This document shows, one piece after another, positions 7,363-16,967 of a DNA stretch of 64,000 bases (position 1 is the first letter of the stretch; every line of letters begins with the position of its first letter). Made by a program: the position numbers and the translations under genes. The DNA is from JALEFZ01 sp964564415 (lineage in GTDB: Bacteria > Bacteroidota > Bacteroidia > J057): contig CAZMAV010000006.1 of assembly GCA_964564415.1 (NCBI GenBank), forward strand, positions 174,732 to 238,731. The letters run 5' to 3'. The notes under the pieces were generated by a model. That model ran no database searches, was not told the DNA's origin, and worked only from the letters and a program-made list of their open reading frames with translations.

Positions 7363-9267
7363 TTAATCCTTGATCAGTCCGTGGAGGCTTCCTCCCCTGG
7401 CCATGAGTTGGTCTACCCGTCGGCTTATTTCTGGATCTTCGACGAGGGGAGGGGCATGCTGAGGTTTGATCCGTGCATCTATGATCAAAGGCCCCTCACA
7501 GCCCCAGTGCTTGTGGTCTACGAAGCTGTGCACCCCATAAATATCATGGGAGGGATTGGAACGGGTAAAGGTAGTCCAGAGGAAATTGTTGAGGCTTCGG
7601 GAGCTAAATTCACTGTCATCGCAAAGGATGATCAAGGGAATACTGTCAATTCCATGTACTCCTCCCAGGTATTCTGCAAGCCTTTGAGCAGCCTGCTCTC
7701 CCTCTTCAGCTTCCTTAAAGGCTGGACCGGAGAGGGCCAGAATACCGGGCATGACCCATTTGGGATCTTGGAAGCCTTCGGGAAGGCGAAAATCACCAGG
7801 AAGTCGGTCGTGAAGTTCTCTGACAGGCTTTCCCGCAGCTGCCATGACCACCTTAGAACCCTGGTTGAGTCCCGTACCTGAATAGTCAAGGGTATCCATG
7901 GTGGTGCGGGTCTGAAAGTGGAGGTCCCTGCGCCAATCTATTCTTTCAAGAAGAAATTTAAAATATGGGCCGATGTCATGGATGTTTGGTGGATTGTCTT
8001 CCTTGGCTAGAATAAGTAGATACTTGGCCAGGGAGGCCTGTCCAAAGCCCAGAACTGCATTGGCTACGGTGAGCAATTCCTGGGGATATCTTTCTTTGTA
8101 GGGCACATAGCGCTCACTGCCGATGGTAAGAAGCAAGGGGTGAACCCCTGCGGCATCGACCGCATGCATGGCATGAAGTCCGGGAACGGAGGCCGGAACC
8201 ATGGCTGCCGTCACCTCGTGGATCAATTCTCCAAAAGTGGTATCCTCCTGAGGAGGCCTGCCCACTACCGTGAAGGGCCAGATGGCATCTTTCCTGTGAT
8301 AAACCTGGTCTACCTCCATGAGGGGAAAATCATGTTGTAGGCTGTAATAACCCAGGTGATCCCCAAAAGGACCCTCTGGCTTGGTCTTTTGGGGGTCTAT
8401 GGTCCCCGTAATCACAAAGTCTGCATCGGAAGAAAGGGTGTGGCCATTCTGGCGGATATATCGGAAGTTTCTTCCTGCAAACATCCCGTAAAACATGAGT
8501 TCGGTAAGTCCTTCCGGCAGGGGCATGACTGCTCCAAAAGAATGAGCCGGAGGACCTCCGACAAAAATACTTACCTTTAGTTTTTCTCCTCGCTGGGCAG
8601 CTTTCGAATGGTGGACCCCGATTCCCCTGTGAATTTGATAATGAAGCCCCATCTCTTTGTTGGGCAGAAAATCATTGCCTGCAATCTGTACCCGATACAT
8701 ACCCAGGTTAGATTTCATGACTCCGGACTTCTCAGGATCTTCGGTATAGACTTGAGGGAGGAGAACATAGGGACCTCCATCCATGGGCCAGGATTGTATC
8801 TGTGGCAAGGCTTCAAGGGTGGTACGCCCATGGAGGATGGGAGCTCCCAAGCGGGATTTGATGGGAAGGGCATTGACCGCGACAAAGGGGGTGTCGAGAA
8901 ACTTGTGAGGAGCCTTGAGGAAACTGCTGGGGTCTGCCTTGAGTTGTACGATCTTTTGAACCTGCCTTAGGGTAGACCGAAATATGAAGCGAGCCCGGTC
9001 CATGGTCCCATATAGGTTGGCCAAGGCGGGAAAAGGACTTCCCTTTACGTTTTCGAAGAGAAGAGCTGGCCCTTCGCTCTGGTACAACCTGCGCTGAATT
9101 TCGGCTATCTCCAAGTAGGGGTCTACTTCTTCTTTTATTCTGACCAGATGTCCATGTTTCTCTAGGTCATTGACGCATTGTCTGAGGCTCTTGTATCTCA
9201 ATGATGATTTATTTAAGTGCAAAAATTCCTTCGACAAAAACCCAAAGTATCTTTGGGCTTGTACCAT
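7363..9267 (-). CDS. UbiD-family decarboxylase
   Basis: 634 residues. Conserved UbiD segments include SEGPALLFENVKG near residue 65, PEGPFGDHLGYYS near residue 300 (holds the acidic residues of the active site) and IILCDDSEFSS near the C-terminus. UbiD enzymes use prenylated FMN made by UbiX for reversible (de)carboxylation of aromatic or unsaturated acids; no ubiX is in the window. The length is above E. coli UbiD (about 500) but fits the longer Bacteroidota form. The real start could be later than the ATG at 9267, because conservation begins near residue 25 (YKSLRQCVNDLE). Convergent with the half kinase, 8 bases apart. Exact substrate (menaquinone route or other) unknown. Confidence 0.88.
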   Translation of the reverse strand: MVQAQRYFGFLSKEFLHLNKSSLRYKSLRQCVNDLEKHGHLVRIKEEVDPYLEIAEIQRRLYQSEGPALLFENVKGSPFPALANLYGTMDRARFIFRSTLRQVQKIVQLKADPSSFLKAPHKFLDTPFVAVNALPIKSRLGAPILHGRTTLEALPQIQSWPMDGGPYVLLPQVYTEDPEKSGVMKSNLGMYRVQIAGNDFLPNKEMGLHYQIHRGIGVHHSKAAQRGEKLKVSIFVGGPPAHSFGAVMPLPEGLTELMFYGMFAGRNFRYIRQNGHTLSSDADFVITGTIDPQKTKPEGPFGDHLGYYSLQHDFPLMEVDQVYHRKDAIWPFTVVGRPPQEDTTFGELIHEVTAAMVPASVPGLHAMHAVDAAGVHPLLLTIGSERYVPYKERYPQELLTVANAVLGFGQASLAKYLLILAKEDNPPNIHDIGPYFKFLLERIDWRRDLHFQTRTTMDTLDYSGTGLNQGSKVVMAAAGKPVRELHDRLPGDFRLPEGFQDPKWVMPGILALSGPAFKEAEEGEQAAQRLAEYLGGVHGIDSIPLIILCDDSEFSSRSLNNFLWTTFTRSNPSHDIYGVHSFVDHKHWGCEGPLIIDARIKPQHAPPLVEDPEISRRVDQLMARGGSLHGLIKD

Positions 9268-9350
9268 ATGGCAATAAACCTGACCAGAGGCTTAAAGGTT
9301 ATGGAATTTTTTATAAGTAGTGAAAGAAGCCTTAGAGAAAAGAAGAAGGA

Positions 9351-9968
9351 TCAGCGATTTTCTATAGAGACAGTCATTTCGAGGGTGAAGCTCCTATGCC
9401 TTCCTCCTTCGCGAAAACTGGGTTGTCCCCTCAGGTTGAGCACATTGAGTACCCCCACGTTGAAGAATCCTCCAAATCCTACCAATCCCCATTGGGTGGG
9501 AAGCTTGGCGGAAAGACCAAAGGGAAACATGAGGTACCAAGGATTGACTGGTATGTCGTCCTGAGGATCTTGAAGAAAACCCAGCTGGGTAAATCTATAG
9601 CCCAGCACATAGCCAATCTTGGGGTAGATGGGCCAGATTCGGGGTCCGGCTTTGAAATCCATCTCTAGTCCAAAGTAGCTTACATTTTGGTTTTCTCCCC
9701 AATCTTCCATGACGACCGGGAGGTTGGGAAAGCCCTGGCCATTTCCATCCTTATAGTTAAGGTTGAATCCTATCTCAAATCCGCTGGCTTCCTGGTAGGA
9801 GGCGTAATAGAGGCCAAATTTACCCGTAGTAAAGGCTGAATTGATCAATTCTACCCTGTCCATTTCTGGAAAATAATTGATGTCAGAAGCGAATCTGAAT
9901 CCAAAATACCGCTGTCCCTGCACGGTCAGGCAGGCAGTGAGGAGAAGGCAGAGGAATGTCCAACGCAT
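9351..9968 (-). CDS. outer-membrane beta-barrel-like protein
   Basis: 205 residues from the ATG at 9968, where MRWTFLCLLLTACLTVQGQ is a signal peptide; the frame is open to 10028 but adds only a charged extension. The mature part is rich in Gly, Phe and Tyr with alternating strands (FGFRFASDINYFPE, IYPKIGYVLGYRF, GLVGFGGFFNVGVL) and ends in a strand, as in small outer-membrane barrels. No specific family is recognised. It sits behind the CCA-adding enzyme gene on the same strand but 283 bases away, so probably has its own promoter. Confidence 0.65.
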   Translation of the reverse strand: MRWTFLCLLLTACLTVQGQRYFGFRFASDINYFPEMDRVELINSAFTTGKFGLYYASYQEASGFEIGFNLNYKDGNGQGFPNLPVVMEDWGENQNVSYFGLEMDFKAGPRIWPIYPKIGYVLGYRFTQLGFLQDPQDDIPVNPWYLMFPFGLSAKLPTQWGLVGFGGFFNVGVLNVLNLRGQPSFREGGRHRSFTLEMTVSIENR

Positions 9969-10251
9969 AAGGTCAAGAATGATTTTCTGGAAGGGAGTAC
10001 CAGGCCGGTGCTTGCTTACAGGGATCAATATACGACTCTCGATGGAAAAGCGTATTTCCGACCTTCAAAATGGCAGGACACCCCTATTTTTGATCCTAAA
10101 GCAGTCTCGAAATCTCATTTCGGACTTCTTTGGGCCACTTTTCCCCGAATCCTGCGTCAGGGAGCCTCGCTTTAGAACCCCTAAACCTACGTTCAATTCC
10201 TTGGCTTCAGAAAAAATTGTCTCCAAAGAATACCGAATTCAATATGCCCGC

Positions 10252-11676
10252 CTACTTAAAAGGTTTTTGCTTTTGATCGGCTATGATTTGTGGGGCGATC
10301 CGGTTCATGTAGTCCAGGGCAGCTTCCTCTTCATTGGGAATAATGCCTTCGAGGATGGCTTCCCGAATTTCATTTTTGATGAGTCCTACTATCCTGGAAG
10401 GAGGGAGGTTGAAGGTCTTCATGATGGTATTGCCGCCTACGGGAGGCTGCCAGTTGCGAAGGTTGTCCCTTTCCAGGACCTCGTGAATACGGGCTTCCAA
10501 CTTCTCATAATTGCTAAGGAAGCGGGCGACTTTTTTGTCGTTTTTTGAGGTAATGTCTGCCCGGCAAAATTCCAACAGATCTTCCAGGTCTTCGCCGGCA
10601 TCTACGACGATCCTTCTGATGGCACTATCGGAAACTTCTTCGCTGACCAGGGCGATGGGACGCTGATGGAGCTGGACCAACTTGCGAACATACTTCATGT
10701 GGTCATTCATGGGCAGCTTCATCCGCCTAAATATTTTGGGGACCATGCGGGCCCCCTTGTCTTCGTGCCCATCAAATGTCCATCCCCTGACGGGATCGAA
10801 GCGCTTGGTAGCGGGTTTGGCGATGTCGTGGAGGATGGCTACCCAGCGAAGCCAGAGTTTGTCGGATTTTTCAGCTACATTGTCTAGGACCTGAAGGGTA
10901 TGATAAAAATTATCTTTATGACCTCTACCTTCCTTGTATTCCACTCCATGCATTCGTGGAAGTTCTGGAAAAATCAAGGCCAGAAGGCCGGTTTTAAAAA
11001 GCAGTTTAAAGCCGATGGAAGGCTGAGGAGCCAGTATGATTTTATTTAGCTCGGTGATAATCCGCTCTTTGGAGACGATATCGATCCTATCCTTATTGTG
11101 GGAAATGGCCTCGAAGGTCTCCGGCTCAATGTGAAAGCGAAGCTGGGTGGCAAAACGGATGGCCCTCATCATGCGGAGGGGATCATCAGAAAAGGTGATG
11201 TCGGGATCAGTGGGGGTCCGTATTATGCCTTGCCTGAGATCTTCTACTCCTCCAAAGGGATCGAAGACTTTCCCGTAGTCCTCTTCATTGATAGAAATAG
11301 AGAGGGCATTGATGGTAAAGTCTCTGCGGAGCTGGTCGTCTTCAAGGCTGCCTTCTTCGACGATGGGTTTACGGCTGTTTTTGCGATAACTTTCTTTCCT
11401 TGCCCCGACAAATTCAACCTCGAAATCGTCCTTGCGAACCATGGCAGTTCCAAAATTCTCATAGACCACCACATTCCTGGCTCCTATTTTTTTGCCAAAG
11501 GCCTCTGCCAGTTTGATACCTTTGCCCTCTACCACAATATCCACATCCTTGCTGGGCCGCTCGAGCAGATGATCCCGAACGTAGCCTCCAATCACAAATG
11601 CACGAAGGTCCAGTTCCCTGGCAGAATCGCTCAGTATTTCAAAAATGGGCTCCTTAAGGGCTTCTTTCAAATTCAT
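10252..11676 (-). CDS. cca: CCA tRNA nucleotidyltransferase with HD domain
   Basis: 474 residues from the ATG at 11676; an in-frame ATG 21 bases upstream is less likely because MNLKEALKEPIFEIL is the natural start helix. VIGGYVRDHLLERPSKDVDI (about 26-45) carries the GG motif and the DxD metal ligands of class II nucleotidyltransferases. RRDFTINALSIS (about 124-135) is the second conserved motif. A middle HD domain reads LHDIAKPATKRFDPVRGWTF with FDGHEDKGARM. The enzyme adds or repairs the 3' CCA of tRNAs; the tRNA-His here has no encoded CCA, so such an enzyme is needed. A poly(A) polymerase role cannot be excluded from sequence alone. Confidence 0.88.
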   Translation of the reverse strand: MNLKEALKEPIFEILSDSARELDLRAFVIGGYVRDHLLERPSKDVDIVVEGKGIKLAEAFGKKIGARNVVVYENFGTAMVRKDDFEVEFVGARKESYRKNSRKPIVEEGSLEDDQLRRDFTINALSISINEEDYGKVFDPFGGVEDLRQGIIRTPTDPDITFSDDPLRMMRAIRFATQLRFHIEPETFEAISHNKDRIDIVSKERIITELNKIILAPQPSIGFKLLFKTGLLALIFPELPRMHGVEYKEGRGHKDNFYHTLQVLDNVAEKSDKLWLRWVAILHDIAKPATKRFDPVRGWTFDGHEDKGARMVPKIFRRMKLPMNDHMKYVRKLVQLHQRPIALVSEEVSDSAIRRIVVDAGEDLEDLLEFCRADITSKNDKKVARFLSNYEKLEARIHEVLERDNLRNWQPPVGGNTIMKTFNLPPSRIVGLIKNEIREAILEGIIPNEEEAALDYMNRIAPQIIADQKQKPFK

Positions 11677-11694
11677 AAACTTAAAAGTAAGGAG

Positions 11695-11702
11695 CAAAAG
11701 TA
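11695..11702 (-). promoter_or_regulatory. candidate -7 element of cca
   Basis: On the minus strand TACTTTTG fits TAnnTTTG and ends 19 bases before the chosen ATG, which would give a leader of about a dozen bases. No matching -33 box is seen, so support is modest. Confidence 0.3.
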
Positions 11703-11984
11703 ATAAACTTTATGGCTAATCATTTTTTTCCCATCCAAAAAGCCATTTCCAAGCTCCATTTCTTACTCAGGCTCCTTCACATGCAGCCATGAGGACCAAA
11801 AAGCTTTAGGGCCTCATCTACCCGGAATAGTACTGAAATTGTAAAGTATATTTTTGTTAAATATTCAAGATATTACAGGTAGATTAAATTTTTTAAGTGC
11901 TTACAGTTTGGATGAAAAATTTTTTTATATTTATTCGCGCCCTATTCGTATCAATCACCTGACTTCAATTGTATCTATTTTCTT

Positions 11985-14081
11985 ATGAAAAGGTTTGTCC
12001 TATTCATTTCCGTCTTTGCTTTAAGGTTGATGGGTTGCCTCGGCCAGGGCTATCATTACTATGCCGGGGAGGAGGAAATCCACCTGGACCAAAATAGGAG
12101 AAGTATTTGTTTACACCTGGATACCCTGGCTATGGCTGCGGATGTCTTTCACCCTTCCTACTTAAATCAAGGAAAGGTTCGCCCGGCCCAAATTCCCTCT
12201 TCCTATTTCATTCTGGACTTTGACCAGGTTGTAGAAAACCATCCCCTTCAATATGTCTTCCCCTTGCTCCTGGACAGCAGCCTTCTTCTTCATGCAGACT
12301 TTGGCTTTCTGACCTCTGATGGAATGCCCCTTTGGTTGAGTCTCCGCTTGACCTATCTGCCCAACAAGAACTTTGATCCAGTGAAGTTTCAGGATCTACT
12401 TCAAAGAAATCCTGCTGCCTACCTTGGCAATTCTTCCCAGGGGATCAACTATGTCCATGTGGCTAAGCCTATACATTCCCTTGAATTATCTTATGAAATG
12501 GTCGCCAGCGGCATGTTTCACTGGGCCCATCCCGACTTCATCGCTCCCCTCGAAGGCCTCAATGACCCCTACTACCTCGATCAATTTTACCTGAACAATA
12601 CCGGGCAGGTCGTAGATGGGCAGATGGGAACCCCTGATATGGACATCGACGCACCAGAGGCCTGGTCCATGCTGAGGAGTAGCAGGCAGGTAAATGTGGC
12701 AATTTTGGACAATGGGGTCGAGGCTCATGAAGACCTGGAAGACAGCCTCGGAATTAGTCGTGTATTACCGGGATATGATACCTATAGCCTCGGAACCAAC
12801 GGTGGCCCTTATCTTGGAATAGAGATGCATGGGCAAGCTTGTGCCGGAATTATCGCAGCCTTGCACAACAACAGCTCAGGTATTAGGGGAATTGCCCAGG
12901 ACGCCAATATTTTGCCAGTGTATTTTCCCTTTCTGGCTACCCCTACCAACATTACCTACATCGCTGATGGCATCATGTGGGCTTGGCGAAATGGGGCTGA
13001 TGTGATGAACAATTCCTATGGCTATCCCTCCTGCCTCAGCAATCCATTTCCGGTCATGACCGACGCCATAGATAGCGCGGTCATCAAGGGCAGGGGAGGA
13101 TTGGGAACTGTCATGGTTTTTGCAGCGGGAAATGACACAGGCTGCGTTCGCTATCCCGGCAACCTACCAAGCACCTTTACCTGTGGGGCTATCGATAAAA
13201 ATGGTAATCTCGCTACCTACAGCAATAGAGGCCCGGAGATTGATGTGGTGGCTCCCTCAGCCACTGACGTTAACATGCTTGACATAAGGGTTACGGATCG
13301 TATGGGACCTGATGGGACCAATGTCAGTGGTACCGCTGACCTCCCTGACATCAACTATACCCGTCAGTTTGGGGGAACCAGTTCGGCTACCGCACAAACT
13401 ACAGGGGTCGTCGCCCTGCTCATGAAGGAAGCCTACCAGCTAACGGGGGACAGCCTCATGGGTATCATTCGTCAGACAGCCTTGGACATGGGCGTATCCG
13501 GTTACGACACCCTTTTTGGCTACGGCAGGATCAATGCTTTCGAGGCTTTACAGGTAGCGGTAGATACTGTCCTGCCTGTGTTGTGGATCAATGTAGAGAG
13601 TGAAAATAGGGGAAGAGGGGTGAACCTGAAGTGGAAGGTCAAGGAGTCTCAGGGCAGCTACTTTGAAGTCTTGAGAAATGGCCTTCTTCAGGATAGGATA
13701 GACATCTCCAGGGGGCCTACCTATGAGTTTTGGGATCATGAGGTAAGTCCCGGTCTGCATGCCTACCAACTGGTCTGGGTGGGGATAAATGGGGAAAGAA
13801 TTCCCTCTCCAAAAACAGAGATCCAGGTAAGTCCCGAGTGGAACATACGGTTGTATTCAGGATCTTCTATCCTTAGGATCGAAGTAGAAGGTTTAAGAGG
13901 AGAATTGCTCAATGTAGACCTCATGGATATCCAGGGCAGGACTTATGGAAAGGCTCGTTTCATCGCGGATCGGGGACAGGTGATGGGAGAAATGCCGATT
14001 CAAGGGCTCTCCAGGGGTATTTACCTGTGTCGCATAAATGATGAATTTGGAAAAGTTACCTACCTCAAATGGCGGCGGTAG
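11985..14081 (+). CDS. secreted subtilisin-like serine protease (S8) with T9SS sorting domain
   Basis: 698 residues. MKRFVLFISVFALRLMGCLGQ is a signal peptide. A propeptide of about 200 residues is followed by the S8 triad: Asp242 in VAILDNGVEAHED, His282 in MHGQACAGIIA and Ser466 in GGTSSATAQTTGV. The usual GTSMA box is GTSSA and the usual HGT is HGQ, variants also seen in Bacteroidota members. After a linker sandwich the C-terminus (about 625-698, with VDLMDIQGRTYGKARF and GLSRGIYLCRI) is a type A T9SS sorting domain, so the protein should cross the outer membrane by T9SS and be cleaved or anchored. Monocistronic on the plus strand. Confidence 0.92.
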   Translation: MKRFVLFISVFALRLMGCLGQGYHYYAGEEEIHLDQNRRSICLHLDTLAMAADVFHPSYLNQGKVRPAQIPSSYFILDFDQVVENHPLQYVFPLLLDSSLLLHADFGFLTSDGMPLWLSLRLTYLPNKNFDPVKFQDLLQRNPAAYLGNSSQGINYVHVAKPIHSLELSYEMVASGMFHWAHPDFIAPLEGLNDPYYLDQFYLNNTGQVVDGQMGTPDMDIDAPEAWSMLRSSRQVNVAILDNGVEAHEDLEDSLGISRVLPGYDTYSLGTNGGPYLGIEMHGQACAGIIAALHNNSSGIRGIAQDANILPVYFPFLATPTNITYIADGIMWAWRNGADVMNNSYGYPSCLSNPFPVMTDAIDSAVIKGRGGLGTVMVFAAGNDTGCVRYPGNLPSTFTCGAIDKNGNLATYSNRGPEIDVVAPSATDVNMLDIRVTDRMGPDGTNVSGTADLPDINYTRQFGGTSSATAQTTGVVALLMKEAYQLTGDSLMGIIRQTALDMGVSGYDTLFGYGRINAFEALQVAVDTVLPVLWINVESENRGRGVNLKWKVKESQGSYFEVLRNGLLQDRIDISRGPTYEFWDHEVSPGLHAYQLVWVGINGERIPSPKTEIQVSPEWNIRLYSGSSILRIEVEGLRGELLNVDLMDIQGRTYGKARFIADRGQVMGEMPIQGLSRGIYLCRINDEFGKVTYLKWRR

Positions 14082-14099
14082 GAGCTGTTTGATCCTTCA

Positions 14100-14432
14100 T
14101 TACTGCCACTCTCGCCCCGAATTTTCTGCTTCTTTTTTTCGGTAGGCTTCTTCAAGGTCAATATCAAATCGGTTGGCCAGGTCAAGCAAGTAGCTGAATA
14201 CATCTGCAAATTCTTTGGAGAGTTCATCTTCATCGAATGACTTGTCTACTTCTACCGAAATTTTTCTTCGGTTTCGGATGGCTTTGGCTAATTCTCCTAC
14301 TTCTTCTGTAAACAAGAGAAAGGTTCCCAGGTCGGAGATGTCGTCCCAGCCCCTTGCCTTGCACATGTCTTCCTGGTATTGCTGCAACAGGGCCAGGGTA
14401 GGGGAAGGAGGAATCGAAGGTAGAGGCTTCAT
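14100..14432 (-). CDS. MazG-like nucleotide pyrophosphohydrolase
   Basis: 110 residues. FTEEVGELAKAIRNR (about 47-61) and KEFADVFSYLLDLANRFDIDLEEAY are the two metal-binding helices (ExxE and ExxD) of the MazG/all-alpha NTP-PPase fold. Such enzymes hydrolyse non-canonical or excess (d)NTPs to monophosphates. It is the last gene of an operon: the NUDIX gene ends 12 bases upstream and overlaps the transporter gene before it. A pairing of two nucleotide-cleaning hydrolases makes a house-cleaning function likely. Confidence 0.88.
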   Translation of the reverse strand: MKPLPSIPPSPTLALLQQYQEDMCKARGWDDISDLGTFLLFTEEVGELAKAIRNRRKISVEVDKSFDEDELSKEFADVFSYLLDLANRFDIDLEEAYRKKEAENSGREWQ

Positions 14433-14444
14433 GGGGGAAATGGA

Positions 14445-15014
14445 TTAGGAGGGCAATTTGCCTTGGTATTTCATTAGCATCATCTTGTAGATAGCTCCTA
14501 CGGTAAGGGAGTCCCGGATGACTCTTTGCTCCACCATTTCATAGACTTCTTCCAGGGGAAGTTTTCTAACCATGAGTTTTTCTGTCTCTTCGGGCTGAGA
14601 AATGCCCTGCTCTAGCCCCGTGGCCAGGTAGACGATACCCCATTCGTCAGAAACTGAATTGGAAAGGTTCATCTCTAAGAGGGGCTCCCAGTAGCTGGCG
14701 CTCATTCCTGTTTCTTCTTTAAGTTCTCGCTTGGCGGAGTCAAGGTGACTTTCCTGGGGGTTGTGCCCTCCTTCGGGAATTTCCCATTGGTATTCCTTGA
14801 GGGGGAAGCGATACTGACCTACCAGCCATATATGGCCATCTTCGTAAGGCAGGATGCCGATGGCATCAAACTGATAGTGGACCACTCCATAAATACTGGG
14901 TTTTCCGGCGGGATTGAGGACCTGATGCTCATCGATGCGAATCCAGGGATTTTCATAAATCAGGGTAGAGTCAAGGATCTGCCAAGGGTTTTCCTTGGGA
15001 TGGGGCAGCTTCAT
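14445..15014 (-). CDS. NUDIX hydrolase, ADP-ribose pyrophosphatase-like
   Basis: 189 residues. The NUDIX box is complete: GGHNPQESHLDSAKRELKEE (about 80-99) followed by TG, matching G-x5-E-x7-REUxEExGU. The domain layout (IYGVVHYQFDAIGILPYEDG before the box, SNSVSDEWGIVYLATGL after it) resembles ADP-ribose/nucleoside-sugar pyrophosphatases of the NudF type. The ATG overlaps the stop of the AI-2E-type transporter (ATGA at 15011-15014), so the genes are translationally coupled. Exact substrate not decided by the sequence. Confidence 0.9.
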   Translation of the reverse strand: MKLPHPKENPWQILDSTLIYENPWIRIDEHQVLNPAGKPSIYGVVHYQFDAIGILPYEDGHIWLVGQYRFPLKEYQWEIPEGGHNPQESHLDSAKRELKEETGMSASYWEPLLEMNLSNSVSDEWGIVYLATGLEQGISQPEETEKLMVRKLPLEEVYEMVEQRVIRDSLTVGAIYKMMLMKYQGKLPS

Positions 15015-16201
15015 TCTTCTTTTATGCTTCGGGTGAGAGAATCCACGATCTTGAATTTATTGAAAAATTCGCGGCCCACCACCCTCACGATGGTATAGAC
15101 AGGGATGGCGAGGATCATGGCTCCGGCCCCGCCAATATATCCCGCACCGAGGATGATAAAAAATATTTCCAAAGGATGAGCTTTCACGCTACTGCTGTAG
15201 ATGAAGGGCTGGAAGATAAAGTTATCGATCAATTGGACCACGGTAAAAACTCCCAAAGAAAAGATCATGAGGGGAAAAGCTTTTTCATAAAATGGCAAAT
15301 GGAGGCTGTTGATAGCTGTCATGACCACTGTCATGCTTCCTCCTATAATGGGCCCCAGATAGGGAATTATGTTGAAAATCCCTGCAAAGTAACCTATAAA
15401 AAGGGCGTTTTTGATGCCGAGAATACCCAGGCCCAGGGCGACCAGCCCCCCTACGAGGAGAAGTTCCAGCATTACCCCAATAAAGTACCTGGAAAGCAGG
15501 TTTTTGATGCTCTCCAGAATATTGTTGACCCTCTTGACAAAGCGATCCGGCGTGACGGCGTTAACGACATTCCGCAAGAGATTTCTTTCATTCAAAAAGA
15601 AAAAGGTGATGAAAATAATGGAAAAAATACCTACAGATAGGTTGCCCGCAAATCCGATGATGCCGGAAATCAAAGAGCTGATATTGACCTGATTTACGAT
15701 ATTTTGGACATTTTCCAGGAAAAGACCTTCAAGGGTCTGGCCGGGTTCCAGTTCGATGATGCGGTACTTATCGTTAATTTCCCTGATTTGATCGAAGGGT
15801 TCGTCGAGGCTCTCGGCAATGGCCGAAGAACTGATGGCCTGTACCTGATCGGTAATGTCGACAAGGAGGGGTACGAAAAAAGCCAAAATAGCGAGGAAGA
15901 AAACCAATAGGAGAAAAAGGGTGATGCCCGTGCTGAGCGTATTGGGAAGTTGAAAGTTTCTGAATTTTATCTTGAGTAACAGACGCTTGATAGGCCTGCC
16001 CATCAGGGTCAAAATGAGGGCAATTATAGAATAAACCAGCAGGGCAGAGAAAGTGTAGAGGACATAGCCCAGCGAACCCAGTACTACTGCGGCAGCTGCG
16101 GATGTAGTGAAAATAGTCCCTGAAATGAGCAGTGTTTTTTTCCAGCGTTCCATGGAATATAAGTCATTGAGGGTCGATGATCTGTAGCCGTTGTTAGACA
16201 T
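15011..16201 (-). CDS. AI-2E family (PerM-like) membrane transporter
   Basis: 396 residues from the ATG at 16201 (the frame extends to a TTG at 16219 without further support). It has the family layout: two N-terminal helix pairs, a polar central stretch (about 115-175), then a block of hydrophobic helices including FNIIPYLGPIIGGSM, the family signature near residue 283, and PFIYSSSVKAHPLEIFFIIL near the end. Members export autoinducer-2 or act in ion transport; the substrate is not known for this one. First gene of a three-gene operon with a NUDIX and a MazG hydrolase. Confidence 0.9.
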   Translation of the reverse strand: MSNNGYRSSTLNDLYSMERWKKTLLISGTIFTTSAAAAVVLGSLGYVLYTFSALLVYSIIALILTLMGRPIKRLLLKIKFRNFQLPNTLSTGITLFLLLVFFLAILAFFVPLLVDITDQVQAISSSAIAESLDEPFDQIREINDKYRIIELEPGQTLEGLFLENVQNIVNQVNISSLISGIIGFAGNLSVGIFSIIFITFFFLNERNLLRNVVNAVTPDRFVKRVNNILESIKNLLSRYFIGVMLELLLVGGLVALGLGILGIKNALFIGYFAGIFNIIPYLGPIIGGSMTVVMTAINSLHLPFYEKAFPLMIFSLGVFTVVQLIDNFIFQPFIYSSSVKAHPLEIFFIILGAGYIGGAGAMILAIPVYTIVRVVGREFFNKFKIVDSLTRSIKEE

Positions 16202-16355
16202 TGATAAACCCTTGTTCAATTAAGTTATTATTTTTTGAGATGGAAAATCAGCCAGGCACTTGGGTAAGGGGAATGACCTTGATTCATGCTTGCTTATTTT
16301 TCATTTTTAAATCCAATAAGTACCTTTTACCGGATTTCTTTGAAAAAACTAAGGC

Positions 16356-16967
16356 ATGGCAGAAGCAGCGAAGATCTACCGTTTGACGTTAACAAGCGAA
16401 GGGAAATTCAAGGATAGGGGTTCAACGTTTTTTTCCTTTGCAATTCCGGTAGAAAATGAAGAAGAAGTTGCCAAAGAAGTGGAGGCATTGAAGAAAAAAT
16501 TTCACGATGCCAGGCATCACTGTTATGCCTACCGTTTGGGCAGGGATGGAGAAAAGACTTACGCCACTGACGATGGAGAACCCTCTCACAGTGCAGGGAC
16601 GCCCATCCTTGGTGCCATTCGCTCTTTTGAACTTACAAATACCCTTGTGGTAGGGGTACGGTATGTTGGGGGAACCAAACTTGGGATCAGGGGCTTGATA
16701 GAAGCCTATCGCAGTGCCGCCGAAAAAGCCATTAAGGCCAATCAGCGGGAGGAGATCATTGAGAAGGTGTTTTTCTCAATCACCTTTGCTTACGAACAGA
16801 CCTCAGAGGTCAACCGCCTCCTCCATCCTCACCCTACCCGGGAGCTGGAGGCCAACTACACAGAGATTTGTCGCCAAACTTTCAGTATCCGAAAGGTTGA
16901 TTTTCCCCCTCTCGAAAATTCGCTCAACCAGAGTCCCCTTCAGTGGAAGGTCATAGAAGAAGCATGA
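16356..16967 (+). CDS. yigZ: IMPACT/YigZ family protein (UPF0029)
   Basis: 203 residues. The N-terminal domain shows GSTFFSFAIPVENEEE, then RHHCYAYRLGRDG, YATDDGEPSHSAGTPIL (about 68-84) and VVGVRYVGGTKLGIRGLIEAY, the full signature of the UPF0029 N-terminal fold found in E. coli YigZ and eukaryotic IMPACT. The C-terminal ferredoxin-like domain (about 135-200) is also present, so length is normal. Bacterial role is uncertain; a translation-related function is proposed for the family. Its stop overlaps the start of the following metallopeptidase gene (ATGA). Confidence 0.9.
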   Translation: MAEAAKIYRLTLTSEGKFKDRGSTFFSFAIPVENEEEVAKEVEALKKKFHDARHHCYAYRLGRDGEKTYATDDGEPSHSAGTPILGAIRSFELTNTLVVGVRYVGGTKLGIRGLIEAYRSAAEKAIKANQREEIIEKVFFSITFAYEQTSEVNRLLHPHPTRELEANYTEICRQTFSIRKVDFPPLENSLNQSPLQWKVIEEA